In this document: one piece after another, positions 27,750 through 35,700 of the stretch
Layout: each line of letters opens with the position of its first letter
Numbering within the stretch: position 1 is the first letter of the stretch
Assembly: GCA_947498705.1 (NCBI GenBank)
Contig: CANMLW010000001.1
Span: 744,001-808,000 of the forward strand
DNA from: an uncultured Aquimarina sp.
GTDB lineage: Bacteria; Bacteroidota; Bacteroidia; Flavobacteriales; Flavobacteriaceae
Direction: 5' to 3'
DNA: 64,000 nucleotides
Program-made: the position numbers and the translations under genes
The notes under the pieces: generated by a model
Told to the model about the DNA's origin: nothing
Databases searched by the model: none
Seen by the model: only the letters and a program-made list of their open reading frames with translations

Positions 27750-30671
27750 TTACACCAACGCATTTTTCAAAATACTCACCGGGTGTAACGACTCTCGTTG
27801 CGTACCATCCTTGATTTGATGTCTGCAACTAGTTCCTACCGCGGCTATGATAGTATTTTCTGTTGCTTTTCTTACTGCCGGAAACAAGGTTTGCTCCCCT
27901 ATCTGCATACTGATATCATAGTGCTCTTTTTCGTACCCAAAAGATCCTGCCATTCCGCAACATCCCGACGGAATGATCGTAACCTTATAATTCTCGGGTA
28001 AGTTTAGGGCTGCAAATGTATTTTGAACAGTAGATAATGCCTTTTGATGACAATGCCCATGTAATTTGATAGTTTGCGCCGATTTGGTAAACTGATTTGT
28101 GGTTATATTTCCTTGTTTGATTTCCGTAAACAAAAACTCGTCGATCAAAAAGGTATGATTAGCTATGCTTTTTGCTTTTACCTGATCATCGGCCAATCGT
28201 AGGTACTCGTCTCTAAAGGTTAAAATTGCAGAAGGTTCTAACCCAATTAACGGAGTGTCAGAACTAACAATCTCACTAAAAACAGCAATATTATGATTCG
28301 CTACTACCTTGGCTTGTTCTAACAATCCTTTTGAGATAAAAGTTCTCCCACTTTCTTTATGAGCTACTACTTTTACTTCATACCCTAATCGTGTTAACAA
28401 CTCGATGGCATCGATACCGATATGCGCTTCCAGATGATTGGTAAATTCATCGATAAAAAAGTATACACTCTTTTTGGGTGATTTGGGTTGTATATTTTTT
28501 AAATTCCTTTTACACCATTTTTGCAAGGATTGTTTACTTAATAAGGGTAAATCTCGTTCTTTGGCTACTTTTAATGTAGATTTAAGGATCCCAGAAGTTA
28601 ATTTATTTCTAAATAAAAAATTGGTTAATCCTGGTGTAATTCCCCCTAGAGAATTTAACTTATTATTATATGCAAATAGTTTTGTACGTAGTGAGACACC
28701 ATGTTCTTTTTGATATTGATATTCGAACTCGGCTTTTAGCGTGGCTACATCTACATTAGAAGGACATTCTCCAGAACATCCTTTACAGCTTACACAAAGG
28801 TCAAAAACTTCTTTTAGCTCGCTACTATCAAATTTGTTGCTCTTTTCGTTATTGGTTAATATCTCTCGCAATGCATTGGCCCTACCTCTTGTAGTATCCT
28901 TTTCATCCTTGGTCGCTCGATAACTAGGGCACATCGTTCCTCCTGCAGCTACAGATTTACGACAATCACCGCTACCATTACATTTTTCGGTAGCTCTTAA
29001 GATCCCTTGTGAGTCTGTAAAATCAAGTAATGTGTCAATTTCTGGTTCTTTTCGATCTACTTCATATCGCAATTGCTCATCCATAGGATACGCGTTTACT
29101 ATTTTACCAGGATTAAAAATATGCTGTGGGTCAAAAACGTCTTTAATTCGTTTTATAATAGTATAATTCTCCTCTCCTATCATAAACGGAATATAACTTG
29201 CTCTTACAATACCATCACCATGTTCTCCACTCATCGAACCCTTATATTTCTTTACCAATGTGGCCACATCATCTGTTATTTTTTTAAACAAGACCACATC
29301 TTCGCTTTTCTTAAGATCTAAGATTGGACGTAAATGAATCTCTCCGGCCCCAGCATGCGCATAATATACAGCCTGTTGGTCATATTGCTTCATAACATCA
29401 GAAAACTCTGATATGTAGTTGGCAAGATCAGGTATCGCAACTGCAGTATCCTCTATACAGGCTACTGCCTTCTTATCTCCTACAATATTACCCAACAACC
29501 CTAAACCAGCTTTACGTAGTTCTAAGGCTTTATCAATATCGTTCCCTCTTAAAATAGGGTTGGCATAACTTAGTCCAGAATCATTCAGTGTTTTTAATAA
29601 AGCTCTTTCTTGTTGTAATAAGTCATCTTCTATATCAGCTCTTAATTCGAGCATAAGAATAGCTTCTGGATCTTCTTCTATAAAAAATCGATTCTTAAGT
29701 TGCTCTGTATTGTTTTTAGTACAATCCAAAATGGTTTTATCCATCATTTCGCAGGTAAATAAGGGATGTTGCATTACGGGGGCTACTGCATTAAGACAAT
29801 CATCGATTGATTTAAAATGCGCTGCAACCATAACAGACTCTTCGGGTGGTAAATCGTCTAATTGTAAAGTAACCTGTGTAGTAAAAGCCAAAGTACCTTC
29901 ACTACCCGAAAGCAAATCACACATAGAGAAAGGAATAGCTGTATCTGCAAATACTTCTGACTTGATTAACTCATCAATAGCATACCCCGTATTACGTCGA
30001 TGGATTTCTGGTTTAGGGAAATTAGTAATTATTTGTTGCTGAACAGCTTCAGGAGAAAGTTCCTCATAAATAGATCGATAAATATCACCTTCTAAAGTAT
30101 CCAGATCTCTTTTAGCTTTAAGCTCTTCTTTAGAAATGTCAGAAAAAACTACTTCGCTCCCATCAGACAACAGCGTGTGTAAAGCTACCACCTTATCTCT
30201 TGTCACTCCGTACTGAATCGATGTGGTACCACTACTGTTATTACCGATCATCCCTCCTATCATACAGCGATTCGAAGTAGAAGTATTGGGTCCAAAAAAC
30301 AAACCATACGGTTTAAGATACCGATTTAAATCATCACGTATCACCCCGGGCTCTAAAGTCACTGTCTTCTTTATCTTATCTACAGCAATGATCCTAGTAA
30401 AATACTTAGAAACATCAACTACGATACCATCTCCTACACATTGCCCTGCTAACGAGGTTCCCGCTGTTCTCGGGATTAGCCCAATAGCATGTTCTGATGC
30501 AAATGTTATCAGTTTTTTGATATCATCTTTTGTTTTTGGAAAAGCAACTGCCAGGGGAACTCTACGATATACAGAAGCATCTGTTGCATATATAGATGTG
30601 GTCAATACATCAAACTGTAACTCACCCTCTAATTGGTTCTTTAAACCATTCAGTACCTTATTGTCCTTCAT
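27750..30671 (-). CDS. FAD-linked oxidase / Fe-S / CCG-domain dehydrogenase, probable D-2-hydroxyglutarate dehydrogenase
   Basis: 973 residues, cytosolic or membrane-associated. The N-terminus (about 1-530) is a PCMH-type FAD domain with AFPKTKDDIKKLITFASEHA, PRTAGTSLAGQCVGDGIVVD and NNSSGTTSIQYG, then an FAD-linked oxidase C domain ending EHGDGIVR ... FNPGKI. Around 565-660 lie cysteine clusters CNGSGDC, MCPSYRATKDEKDTTRGRA and CVSCKGCSGECPSNVD (4Fe-4S). The C-terminus has HCHQKAL and GCCGMAGSFG (CCG domain). This single-chain order and length match YdiJ-type proteins; YdiJ of Pseudomonas oxidises D-2-hydroxyglutarate to 2-oxoglutarate. The Lrp gene overlaps its start by 14 nt, and DUF1338, which produces D-2-hydroxyglutarate, is divergent next door. 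Confidence 0.88.
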   Translation of the reverse strand: MKDNKVLNGLKNQLEGELQFDVLTTSIYATDASVYRRVPLAVAFPKTKDDIKKLITFASEHAIGLIPRTAGTSLAGQCVGDGIVVDVSKYFTRIIAVDKIKKTVTLEPGVIRDDLNRYLKPYGLFFGPNTSTSNRCMIGGMIGNNSSGTTSIQYGVTRDKVVALHTLLSDGSEVVFSDISKEELKAKRDLDTLEGDIYRSIYEELSPEAVQQQIITNFPKPEIHRRNTGYAIDELIKSEVFADTAIPFSMCDLLSGSEGTLAFTTQVTLQLDDLPPEESVMVAAHFKSIDDCLNAVAPVMQHPLFTCEMMDKTILDCTKNNTEQLKNRFFIEEDPEAILMLELRADIEDDLLQQERALLKTLNDSGLSYANPILRGNDIDKALELRKAGLGLLGNIVGDKKAVACIEDTAVAIPDLANYISEFSDVMKQYDQQAVYYAHAGAGEIHLRPILDLKKSEDVVLFKKITDDVATLVKKYKGSMSGEHGDGIVRASYIPFMIGEENYTIIKRIKDVFDPQHIFNPGKIVNAYPMDEQLRYEVDRKEPEIDTLLDFTDSQGILRATEKCNGSGDCRKSVAAGGTMCPSYRATKDEKDTTRGRANALREILTNNEKSNKFDSSELKEVFDLCVSCKGCSGECPSNVDVATLKAEFEYQYQKEHGVSLRTKLFAYNNKLNSLGGITPGLTNFLFRNKLTSGILKSTLKVAKERDLPLLSKQSLQKWCKRNLKNIQPKSPKKSVYFFIDEFTNHLEAHIGIDAIELLTRLGYEVKVVAHKESGRTFISKGLLEQAKVVANHNIAVFSEIVSSDTPLIGLEPSAILTFRDEYLRLADDQVKAKSIANHTFLIDEFLFTEIKQGNITTNQFTKSAQTIKLHGHCHQKALSTVQNTFAALNLPENYKVTIIPSGCCGMAGSFGYEKEHYDISMQIGEQTLFPAVRKATENTIIAAVGTSCRHQIKDGTQRESLHPVSILKNALV

Positions 30672-31146
30672 ATGTATTTTTCTTTCCTAAAGAATCTAAT
30701 GATACTTGTCTTCTAAAATTAGTATCAAAACAAATAAAACTATCGGTTCCTGCTACCCCTTCTATCTGATGTACCTGATCGTATAGGATACGTCTTAAAT
30801 GTTGATTATCGTAGGCAAAAATAAGAAAGAAGATAGCATATTGTCCCGAAACATAATTACATTCTAATATTTCTGGAATTTTTTTAAGCCCCTCTACCAC
30901 TTCTGCAGCAAACCTTGCTTCTTTAAGCCTAATCCCCACATAAGATTTGGTTTTATAACCAATACGACCTTCATTGACCATAAACTCTGCCTTATGGATA
31001 ACTTTATTTTCCTTCAATTTCTTAATTCTTTGGTGTACCAAAGAGTTAGATATTTTAAGATCTTCTGCTATTTGCGAGAACGGTTTTCTAGCATCTTCTC
31101 TAATCTGCAAAAGGATTTGTTGGTCGATATAATCAAAATGACTCAT
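30658..31146 (-). CDS. Lrp/AsnC family transcriptional regulator
   Basis: 162 residues from ATG 31146. N-terminal AsnC winged helix: FDYIDQQILLQIREDARKPF, then SQIAEDLKISNSLVHQRIKK with the recognition helix SNSLVHQRIKKL. C-terminal RAM ligand domain: YVGIRLKEARFAAEVVEGLK, VSGQYAIFFLIFAYDN. Lrp proteins sense amino acids as octamers. The stop lies inside the start of the dehydrogenase gene, so both are one transcript; the divergent DUF1338 gene starts 160 nt away. The regulator probably controls both in response to lysine or a lysine catabolite, by inference from context. Confidence 0.9.
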   Translation of the reverse strand: MSHFDYIDQQILLQIREDARKPFSQIAEDLKISNSLVHQRIKKLKENKVIHKAEFMVNEGRIGYKTKSYVGIRLKEARFAAEVVEGLKKIPEILECNYVSGQYAIFFLIFAYDNQHLRRILYDQVHQIEGVAGTDSFICFDTNFRRQVSLDSLGKKNTYEGQ

Positions 31147-31275
31147 AGCACTAAAAAAATTAAAAATCATGTGTCAAAATGATAATTAAGAAGCAAGACA
31201 AAATCAATATGACACAAAAAATGTTTATTAAAAATTAAATACACTAAAAAAAGTATCTATAATAGTCAAAAATAA

Positions 31276-31283
31276 TAATTTTG
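31276..31283 (+). promoter_or_regulatory. -7 promoter element of the DUF1338 gene
   Basis: TAATTTTG fits TAnnTTTG, 23 nt before ATG 31307, in the 160-nt divergent region shared with the Lrp gene, where the Lrp protein would be expected to bind. Confidence 0.45.
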
Positions 31284-31306
31284 TAATATATCAAAACATA
31301 TTAAAG

Positions 31307-32119
31307 ATGAATTTAACGTATTTTTTTGAGGAGCTTTGGAAACAATATTCTGCAAAAACCCCCTCTGCAGAGAAAGTAAAATCTTTATTAGAAGCAGAAG
31401 GTAACAAAGTGTTTAATGATCACATTGCGATTAGAACATTTAATGATCCAAGAGTAGGAATTGATGTGTTGGCTCGTCCTTTTATAGAAATGGGATACGA
31501 AGCTAAAGGCGAGTATCATTTTAAAGCCAAAAAGTTATATGCTAAACATTTTGAACATACAACCGATACAGATGCACCAAAAATTTTTATTAGTGAATTG
31601 TTACTAGAAGAATTATCTAACGAATTACAAGAAATTATTGGTAGTATTTTAGACCAAACAGATGCTGATACTTTATCCCAAAATGATTTACTATTACAGG
31701 GTCGTATCTGGAATACACCTTCGTATACCACTTACAAAAGACTTCTTAAGGAATCTGAGTATGCAGCATGGTTATATGTTAATGGTTTTTGTTCTAACCA
31801 TTTTACAGTAGATGTAAATAAACTTAAAACCTTTAGTACACTTAATGAAGTAAATACATTTTTGAAGGAGCAAGGTTTTGCAATGAACACCTCTGGTGGA
31901 GAAATTAAAGGATCTCCTGAACAATTACTTGAACAATCAAGTATTCTGGCTGATGTGGTTAAAGTAGAATTTATGGAAAGTACCGAAGAAATCACCTCTT
32001 GTTACTATGAGTTTTCTTATCGATATCTAAATGATAATCAGAGAATTTTCACAGGTTTTATAGCCGGTTCTGCAGATAAAATATTCGAGAGTACCGACAT
32101 GAAATTACAACAGAACTAG
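31307..32119 (+). CDS. DUF1338 protein, probable 2-oxoadipate dioxygenase/decarboxylase (HglS-like)
   Basis: 270 residues. Family blocks are FFEELWKQYSAKTPSAEKV, FNDHIAIRTFNDPRVGIDVL with the metal-ligand His in NDHIAIRT, GEYHFKAKKLYAKHFEHTT, and NHFTVDVN with a second His. DUF1338 includes HglS of Pseudomonas putida, an Fe(II) enzyme that turns 2-oxoadipate into D-2-hydroxyglutarate in lysine catabolism. HglS is longer (about 460 residues), so this short Bacteroidetes type may differ in detail, but the context supports the same reaction: a YdiJ-like dehydrogenase for D-2-hydroxyglutarate and an Lrp regulator are divergent from it. Confidence 0.85.
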   Translation: MNLTYFFEELWKQYSAKTPSAEKVKSLLEAEGNKVFNDHIAIRTFNDPRVGIDVLARPFIEMGYEAKGEYHFKAKKLYAKHFEHTTDTDAPKIFISELLLEELSNELQEIIGSILDQTDADTLSQNDLLLQGRIWNTPSYTTYKRLLKESEYAAWLYVNGFCSNHFTVDVNKLKTFSTLNEVNTFLKEQGFAMNTSGGEIKGSPEQLLEQSSILADVVKVEFMESTEEITSCYYEFSYRYLNDNQRIFTGFIAGSADKIFESTDMKLQQN

Positions 32120-32209
32120 CTTAATATTAACAAAAATTTAAGACTCATTGATGCACAATAGAAGTTTTGTGACGTTATATTCGGGAATCAAACTTTAAAC
32201 TATTCACTT

Positions 32210-32698
32210 ATGTTAAAACGTGTTTTAATTTTCGCAGCTTTACTATTAGGTACAATAAGTACCATGCACTCCCAAGAGTTTTCTAAAAATGCTTTAGGTA
32301 TTCGATTTGGAGACAATGATGGTTTTGGAGCTGAGATTTCATACCAGAGAGGATTAACCGATAACAATCGGTTAGAATTTGATTTGGGATGGAGAGATTT
32401 TGACTTTGGAAATGCCATAAAAATTGCCGCAATTTACCAATGGGTATTTAATCTTGACAAAGGATTTAACTGGTACGTTGGTCCTGGTGGAGGAATCGGA
32501 TTAATCGATTATGATAACGATACTGTATTTAATGACAGTAGCGATAGTTACTTCTTTCTTGCAGGTGATATTGGTATCGAATACAACTTTGACATTCCAA
32601 TACTAATCTCATTAGATTTAAGACCAGAAATAGGTTTTGGCGATGTTAATGATGATTTAGATTTTGATATCGGTTTAGGAGTTCGTTATCAATTCTAA
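32210..32698 (+). CDS. small outer-membrane beta-barrel protein
   Basis: 162 residues. Signal MLKRVLIFAALLLGTISTMH with SQ cleavage. About eight alternating strands: NALGIRFGDNDGFGAEISYQ, RLEFDLGWRDFDFG, WYVGPGGGIGLIDYDN, FFLAGDIGIEYNFDI, and the barrel-type ending DIGLGVRYQF with terminal Phe recognised by BAM. OmpW/OmpX-size barrel. Function unknown. Single gene. Confidence 0.75.
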   Translation: MLKRVLIFAALLLGTISTMHSQEFSKNALGIRFGDNDGFGAEISYQRGLTDNNRLEFDLGWRDFDFGNAIKIAAIYQWVFNLDKGFNWYVGPGGGIGLIDYDNDTVFNDSSDSYFFLAGDIGIEYNFDIPILISLDLRPEIGFGDVNDDLDFDIGLGVRYQF

Positions 32699-32729
32699 TC
32701 AAATATTACTAAAAATATAGAGATCGTTC

Positions 32730-33857
32730 CTAAGCCATTGCTAACGCCTCCTGGTAAATAGCAATATACTTAGGAACGATTTCATTTACATCAAATTTTC
32801 TCGCTTCATTATAAGCATTTTGCTTAAAACGCTCCAGAGTTATATCGTCTTTTAAAATCTTAATAGCATTTTCTGACATTTCTTTTACATCACCAACATT
32901 ACTCAAATATCCTGAAACACCTTGATTATTTACTTCGGGAATTCCCCCTGCATTACTCGATATTACCGGTACTTTATTAACCATTGCTTCGAGTGCTGCC
33001 AAACCAAAACTTTCACGTTCTGAAGGCAATAAAAACAAATCAGAAAAGCACAATACTTTATCAATCTCATTACTATTACCTAAGAAGATTACTTTATCTT
33101 TTATACCTAGTTCTTTACATTTTTGCTCTGCCGGTTCTCGTTCTGGTCCTTCTCCTACCATTAATAATTTAGCAGGTATCTCTTTTTGTATGGTATAAAA
33201 AATATCGACCACATCAGTAATACGTTTTACAGCTCTAAAATTACTAATATGGGTTACAATTCGTTCTTCTGGTGTTGCCATCAACTCACGCTGGCAATCG
33301 GTAAAACTTGTCTGTCTGATACCAACATCTATAAAATTAGGAACCACTTCTATATTTCCTTTGATATCAAATAAACGTAAAGTGTCATCTTTTAGGCTCT
33401 GAGAAACAGAAGTAACTACATCACTTTTATTAATACTAAAGGTAACAGCTGGCTTATAAAACGGGTGATTTCCTACCAGAGTGATATCAGTACCATGCAA
33501 TGTGGTTACCATTGGGATATAAATCCCTTCTTCTTCCAACATTTTTTTGGCCATATACCCTGCATATGCATGTGGTATCGCATAATGCACATGCAAAACA
33601 TCTATCTTGTATTTTTTTACCGTATCTACTAATTTACTAGACAATGCCAATTCATAAGGTTGATAATGAAATAAAGGGTAATCTGGAACATTTACCTCGT
33701 GAAAATGGATATTTGTACTTAAAAGGTTTAAGCGTACCGGCTGTTTATAGGTTATAAAATGTACTTCATGGTTTAATTTGGACAAGGCAATACCCAATTC
33801 TGTGGCTACAACACCACTACCCCCAAAAGTTGGGTAACAGACGATAGCTATTTTCAT
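32730..33857 (-). CDS. bshA: N-acetyl-alpha-D-glucosaminyl L-malate synthase (bacillithiol)
   Basis: 375 residues from ATG 33857: MKIAIVCYPTFGGSGVVATE, the exact BshA N-terminal block. Also DVLHVHYAIPHAYAGYMAKK, TTLHGTDITLVGNHPFYKP, SINKSDVVTSVSQSLKDDT, VVPNFID and the GT-B donor motif FLLPSERESFGLAALEAMV with the E-x7-E pattern. It is a retaining GT4 glycosyltransferase that joins UDP-GlcNAc and L-malate, the first step of bacillithiol synthesis in the cytosol. bshB and bshC are not in this window. The cell is therefore expected to use bacillithiol as its low-molecular-weight thiol. Seven codons upstream to 33878 are not needed. Confidence 0.95.
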   Translation of the reverse strand: MKIAIVCYPTFGGSGVVATELGIALSKLNHEVHFITYKQPVRLNLLSTNIHFHEVNVPDYPLFHYQPYELALSSKLVDTVKKYKIDVLHVHYAIPHAYAGYMAKKMLEEEGIYIPMVTTLHGTDITLVGNHPFYKPAVTFSINKSDVVTSVSQSLKDDTLRLFDIKGNIEVVPNFIDVGIRQTSFTDCQRELMATPEERIVTHISNFRAVKRITDVVDIFYTIQKEIPAKLLMVGEGPEREPAEQKCKELGIKDKVIFLGNSNEIDKVLCFSDLFLLPSERESFGLAALEAMVNKVPVISSNAGGIPEVNNQGVSGYLSNVGDVKEMSENAIKILKDDITLERFKQNAYNEARKFDVNEIVPKYIAIYQEALAMA

Positions 33858-33917
33858 ACGCTTACTTTTTGGGTACAAGTTACAAGAAAATTGTCATTAC
33901 CCGCTGTTAAAGTAATT

Positions 33918-34370
33918 TTAAAAATCCTTTTCAATTTTTGTCAAAACTAACTCAAAAGAATTTATCTTTTCTACCATAAACAAAGTACCTCCTAAAAATT
34001 TTGAGTCTAAAATCGTTAAAATCCCTGTATTCTCATTATAATGCCAAACAGCTTCTTTCTTACTGGAGCCTCTATTATGTTTTCTCGAATGATCATTGCC
34101 ACATCTGCGACGTTGCTTCTTTGGAGGAGATATAAGAGAAAAGAATTTAATCTTCTTTTTACCTGTGAACTCTCCAATAAAAAATTCTACTCCTTTTTCA
34201 ATTATAGCCCTCGAAAAACCAGAGTTAATAAGGTACAATTTTGACGGATCATTAATATCACGTTCTACTCCCCATCTACCATATAGTTCCTTCCTAACTG
34301 GAATAGAGTTTTGGGCAAACATAAAATTAAAAGAAAATAATAAAAAAAGTGCTAGTGTAATAATTTTCAT
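33918..34370 (-). CDS. secreted hypothetical protein
   Basis: 150 residues from ATG 34370 with signal MKIITLALFLLFSFNFMFAQ. The mature part has KELYGRWGVERDINDPSKLY (lipocalin-like G-x-W), a very basic stretch KKQRRRCGNDHSRKHNRGSS with two charged runs in the middle, and WHYNENTGILTILDSKFLGG. No family recognised. It stands alone between bshA and rnpB. Reliable as a gene because of the signal and lack of any better reading; function unknown. Confidence 0.6.
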   Translation of the reverse strand: MKIITLALFLLFSFNFMFAQNSIPVRKELYGRWGVERDINDPSKLYLINSGFSRAIIEKGVEFFIGEFTGKKKIKFFSLISPPKKQRRRCGNDHSRKHNRGSSKKEAVWHYNENTGILTILDSKFLGGTLFMVEKINSFELVLTKIEKDF

Positions 34371-34422
34371 GGTTATGTGTTTGCCTATGGCAATCAAACA
34401 ATATACCAAACAAAATAAAAAA

Positions 34423-34722
34423 GCAGATCATAAGCCGGATTCTGTTTTCTGATACATCAGACCCCTTATCATTTATCTAGACTAATAATTACTTATTAGT
34501 TCAAACCGCCTACCCTCCAACATCGAACGCGCAATTCTCAAAAGCTGGTTTACATGGCGTTGCACCGTATAGAGTTTACCTGGTTTCACTACAGCATTAC
34601 CTGTACATACTTTCTGCTGCACTTGTCCTCGCCTCACGACGGACGGGCGTTACCCGCTATACTGCACTATGGTGTCCGGACTTTCCTCTCTCTGATCAAC
34701 AGACAGCGATAAGGTGATCTGC
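34423..34722 (-). ncRNA. rnpB: RNase P RNA (class A)
   Basis: About 300 nt on the minus strand. The 5' part has GAGGAAAGTCCGGACACC (P3/P4, J3/4), GGGTAACGCCCG, GAGGCGAGGACAAGTGCAGC with the ACAG-type core, AGTGAAACCAGGTAAACTC, GGAGGGTAGGCGGTTTGA, and the 3' end ACAGAATCCGGCTTATGATC. The 5' GCAGATCACC and 3' TGATCTGC ends pair to form P1. These are the universal RNase P core elements. It processes the 5' ends of tRNA precursors with the RnpA protein. The plus strand carries no gene here. Confidence 0.95.
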
Positions 34723-34803
34723 TTTTTTGCAAAAATAGGATAATTAACATGGATTTTGCAAAATATAGTAACTGTTATAAGATATTTTAAATCATCAATA
34801 AAA

Positions 34804-34828
34804 AAAAGACCGCTAAAAACGGTCTTTT
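34804..34828 (-). terminator. terminator of the gene at 34868
   Basis: AAAAGACCG (34804-34812) and CGGTCTTTT (34820-34828) pair around TAAAAA-type loop; on the minus strand more than seven Ts follow. Confidence 0.75.
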
Positions 34829-34867
34829 CATAAATAATTAGGTTAGTTCAGGGTAATAGATTAAATC

Positions 34868-35227
34868 TTAATCCCCAGCCAATAACACATATGACCCGGG
34901 AATCGGAGAAACATAAAAGTCTTTTACTTTTTTTATGTCCTTAATATATTTTTCAGCCTCACTAAAAGCGGTTTCTAAGGCACTTAATTCTGACTTTTTT
35001 CTAACTACAATGGTTTTAGATATAATATTTCCATTGGTATATTCGATCGTAATTTTCCATTTTTTAACCGAATGAAGATTCTTATTATTTGCTTTATTTT
35101 TTTCTTCTTCATTCTTTTTATCAACCTTCTCCTTCTTTTCATTATCAACTGGTATCAATTCTGTAAAACTTGAAGTTGCACTTACGATAGTAGTGCAAAA
35201 CAGGGCTATTGCGATTAAGTTTCTCAT
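34868..35227 (-). CDS. small secreted hypothetical protein
   Basis: 119 residues with signal MRNLIAIALFCTTIVSATSS. Residues 30-50 are a Lys/Glu/Asn-rich linker (EKKEKVDKKNEEEKNKANNK), then an alpha/beta part WKITIEYTNGNIISKTIVVR and AFSEAEKYIKDIKKV. No family recognised. It is divergent from the Cro-like repressor gene; two copies of TAATATACAAA at 35255-35265 and 35274-35284, 19 bp apart, may be its promoter. It has its own terminator. Confidence 0.65.
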   Translation of the reverse strand: MRNLIAIALFCTTIVSATSSFTELIPVDNEKKEKVDKKNEEEKNKANNKNLHSVKKWKITIEYTNGNIISKTIVVRKKSELSALETAFSEAEKYIKDIKKVKDFYVSPIPGSYVLLAGD

Positions 35228-35306
35228 AATTAGATGATTTGAATTTGTTTGTGCTAATATACAAACGTTTTTTTAATATACAAATATTTTTTTAATAAAA
35301 ATTTAC

Positions 35307-35336
35307 TTGATTAATCAAATTTTATATGTATATTTG
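35307..35336 (+). promoter_or_regulatory. promoter with overlapping palindromic operator
   Basis: -33 box TTG at 35307-35309, then 19 nt, then -7 box TATATTTG (35329-35336). The perfect palindrome TTGATTAATCAA (35307-35318) covers the -33 box. The ATG at 35341 is only 5 nt after the -7 box, so the mRNA is nearly or fully leaderless. The downstream HTH protein is the obvious candidate to bind the palindrome. Confidence 0.75.
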
Positions 35337-35340
35337 CACT

Positions 35341-35568
35341 ATGACGAATCGAAAACTAAAAAAGCTCCTTAAGAGAAGTAAAGGAGCTAAAACTGTCTAC
35401 GGTATTTCAAAAGCACTTGGTGTTAGTCCCCAGGCAGGAGATTATGTGGTTAAAAGAAAAGATCTCGCAAAAGATTTTGAGCGATTACAAATAATTGCAG
35501 ATTATATGGGGGTAGAAATAAAAGACATTATCGATTCTAATAATAAAAAGAAAAATCCTATAAAGTAA
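35341..35568 (+). CDS. small Cro-like helix-turn-helix repressor
   Basis: 75 residues from ATG 35341 (MTNRKLKKLLKRSKGAKTVY). The part VYGISKALGVSPQAGDYVVK is a helix-turn-helix of the Cro/C1 type with a Gly turn, followed by FERLQIIADYMGVEIKDIID. Basic N-terminus and tail. It is the size of a phage or plasmid-type Cro repressor but no phage genes are adjacent. The first in-frame ATG (35326) lies inside the -7 promoter box and is rejected. Likely represses its own promoter and perhaps the divergent secreted protein gene. Confidence 0.7.
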   Translation: MTNRKLKKLLKRSKGAKTVYGISKALGVSPQAGDYVVKRKDLAKDFERLQIIADYMGVEIKDIIDSNNKKKNPIK

Positions 35569-35619
35569 TTAAAGTTGAGTTTGTGTTATATCGTAGTATT
35601 GGAGAATACTACAAAAAAG

Positions 35620-35656
35620 AATAATCCCTGAATAGAAAACCTATTCAGGGATTATT
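35620..35656. terminator. bidirectional terminator, perfect 16-bp stem
   Basis: AATAATCCCTGAATAG (35620-35635) and CTATTCAGGGATTATT (35641-35656) are exactly complementary with a 5-nt loop. It separates the convergent Cro-like gene and S41 peptidase. The A-run before and T-run after give activity in both directions. Confidence 0.85.
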
Positions 35657-35700
35657 TAGTTATTGAAGGGGGGTATTCCAATATATTTAATGTGCACTCA

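Noticed and set aside
34096..34452. Plus-strand frame across the secreted-protein gene and rnpB 3' end
   Set aside because: It overlaps the RNase P RNA and a gene with a good signal peptide on the other strand.
35326..35340. Upstream ATG of the Cro-like gene
   Set aside because: It lies within the promoter, overlapping the -7 region, so it cannot be in the transcript.
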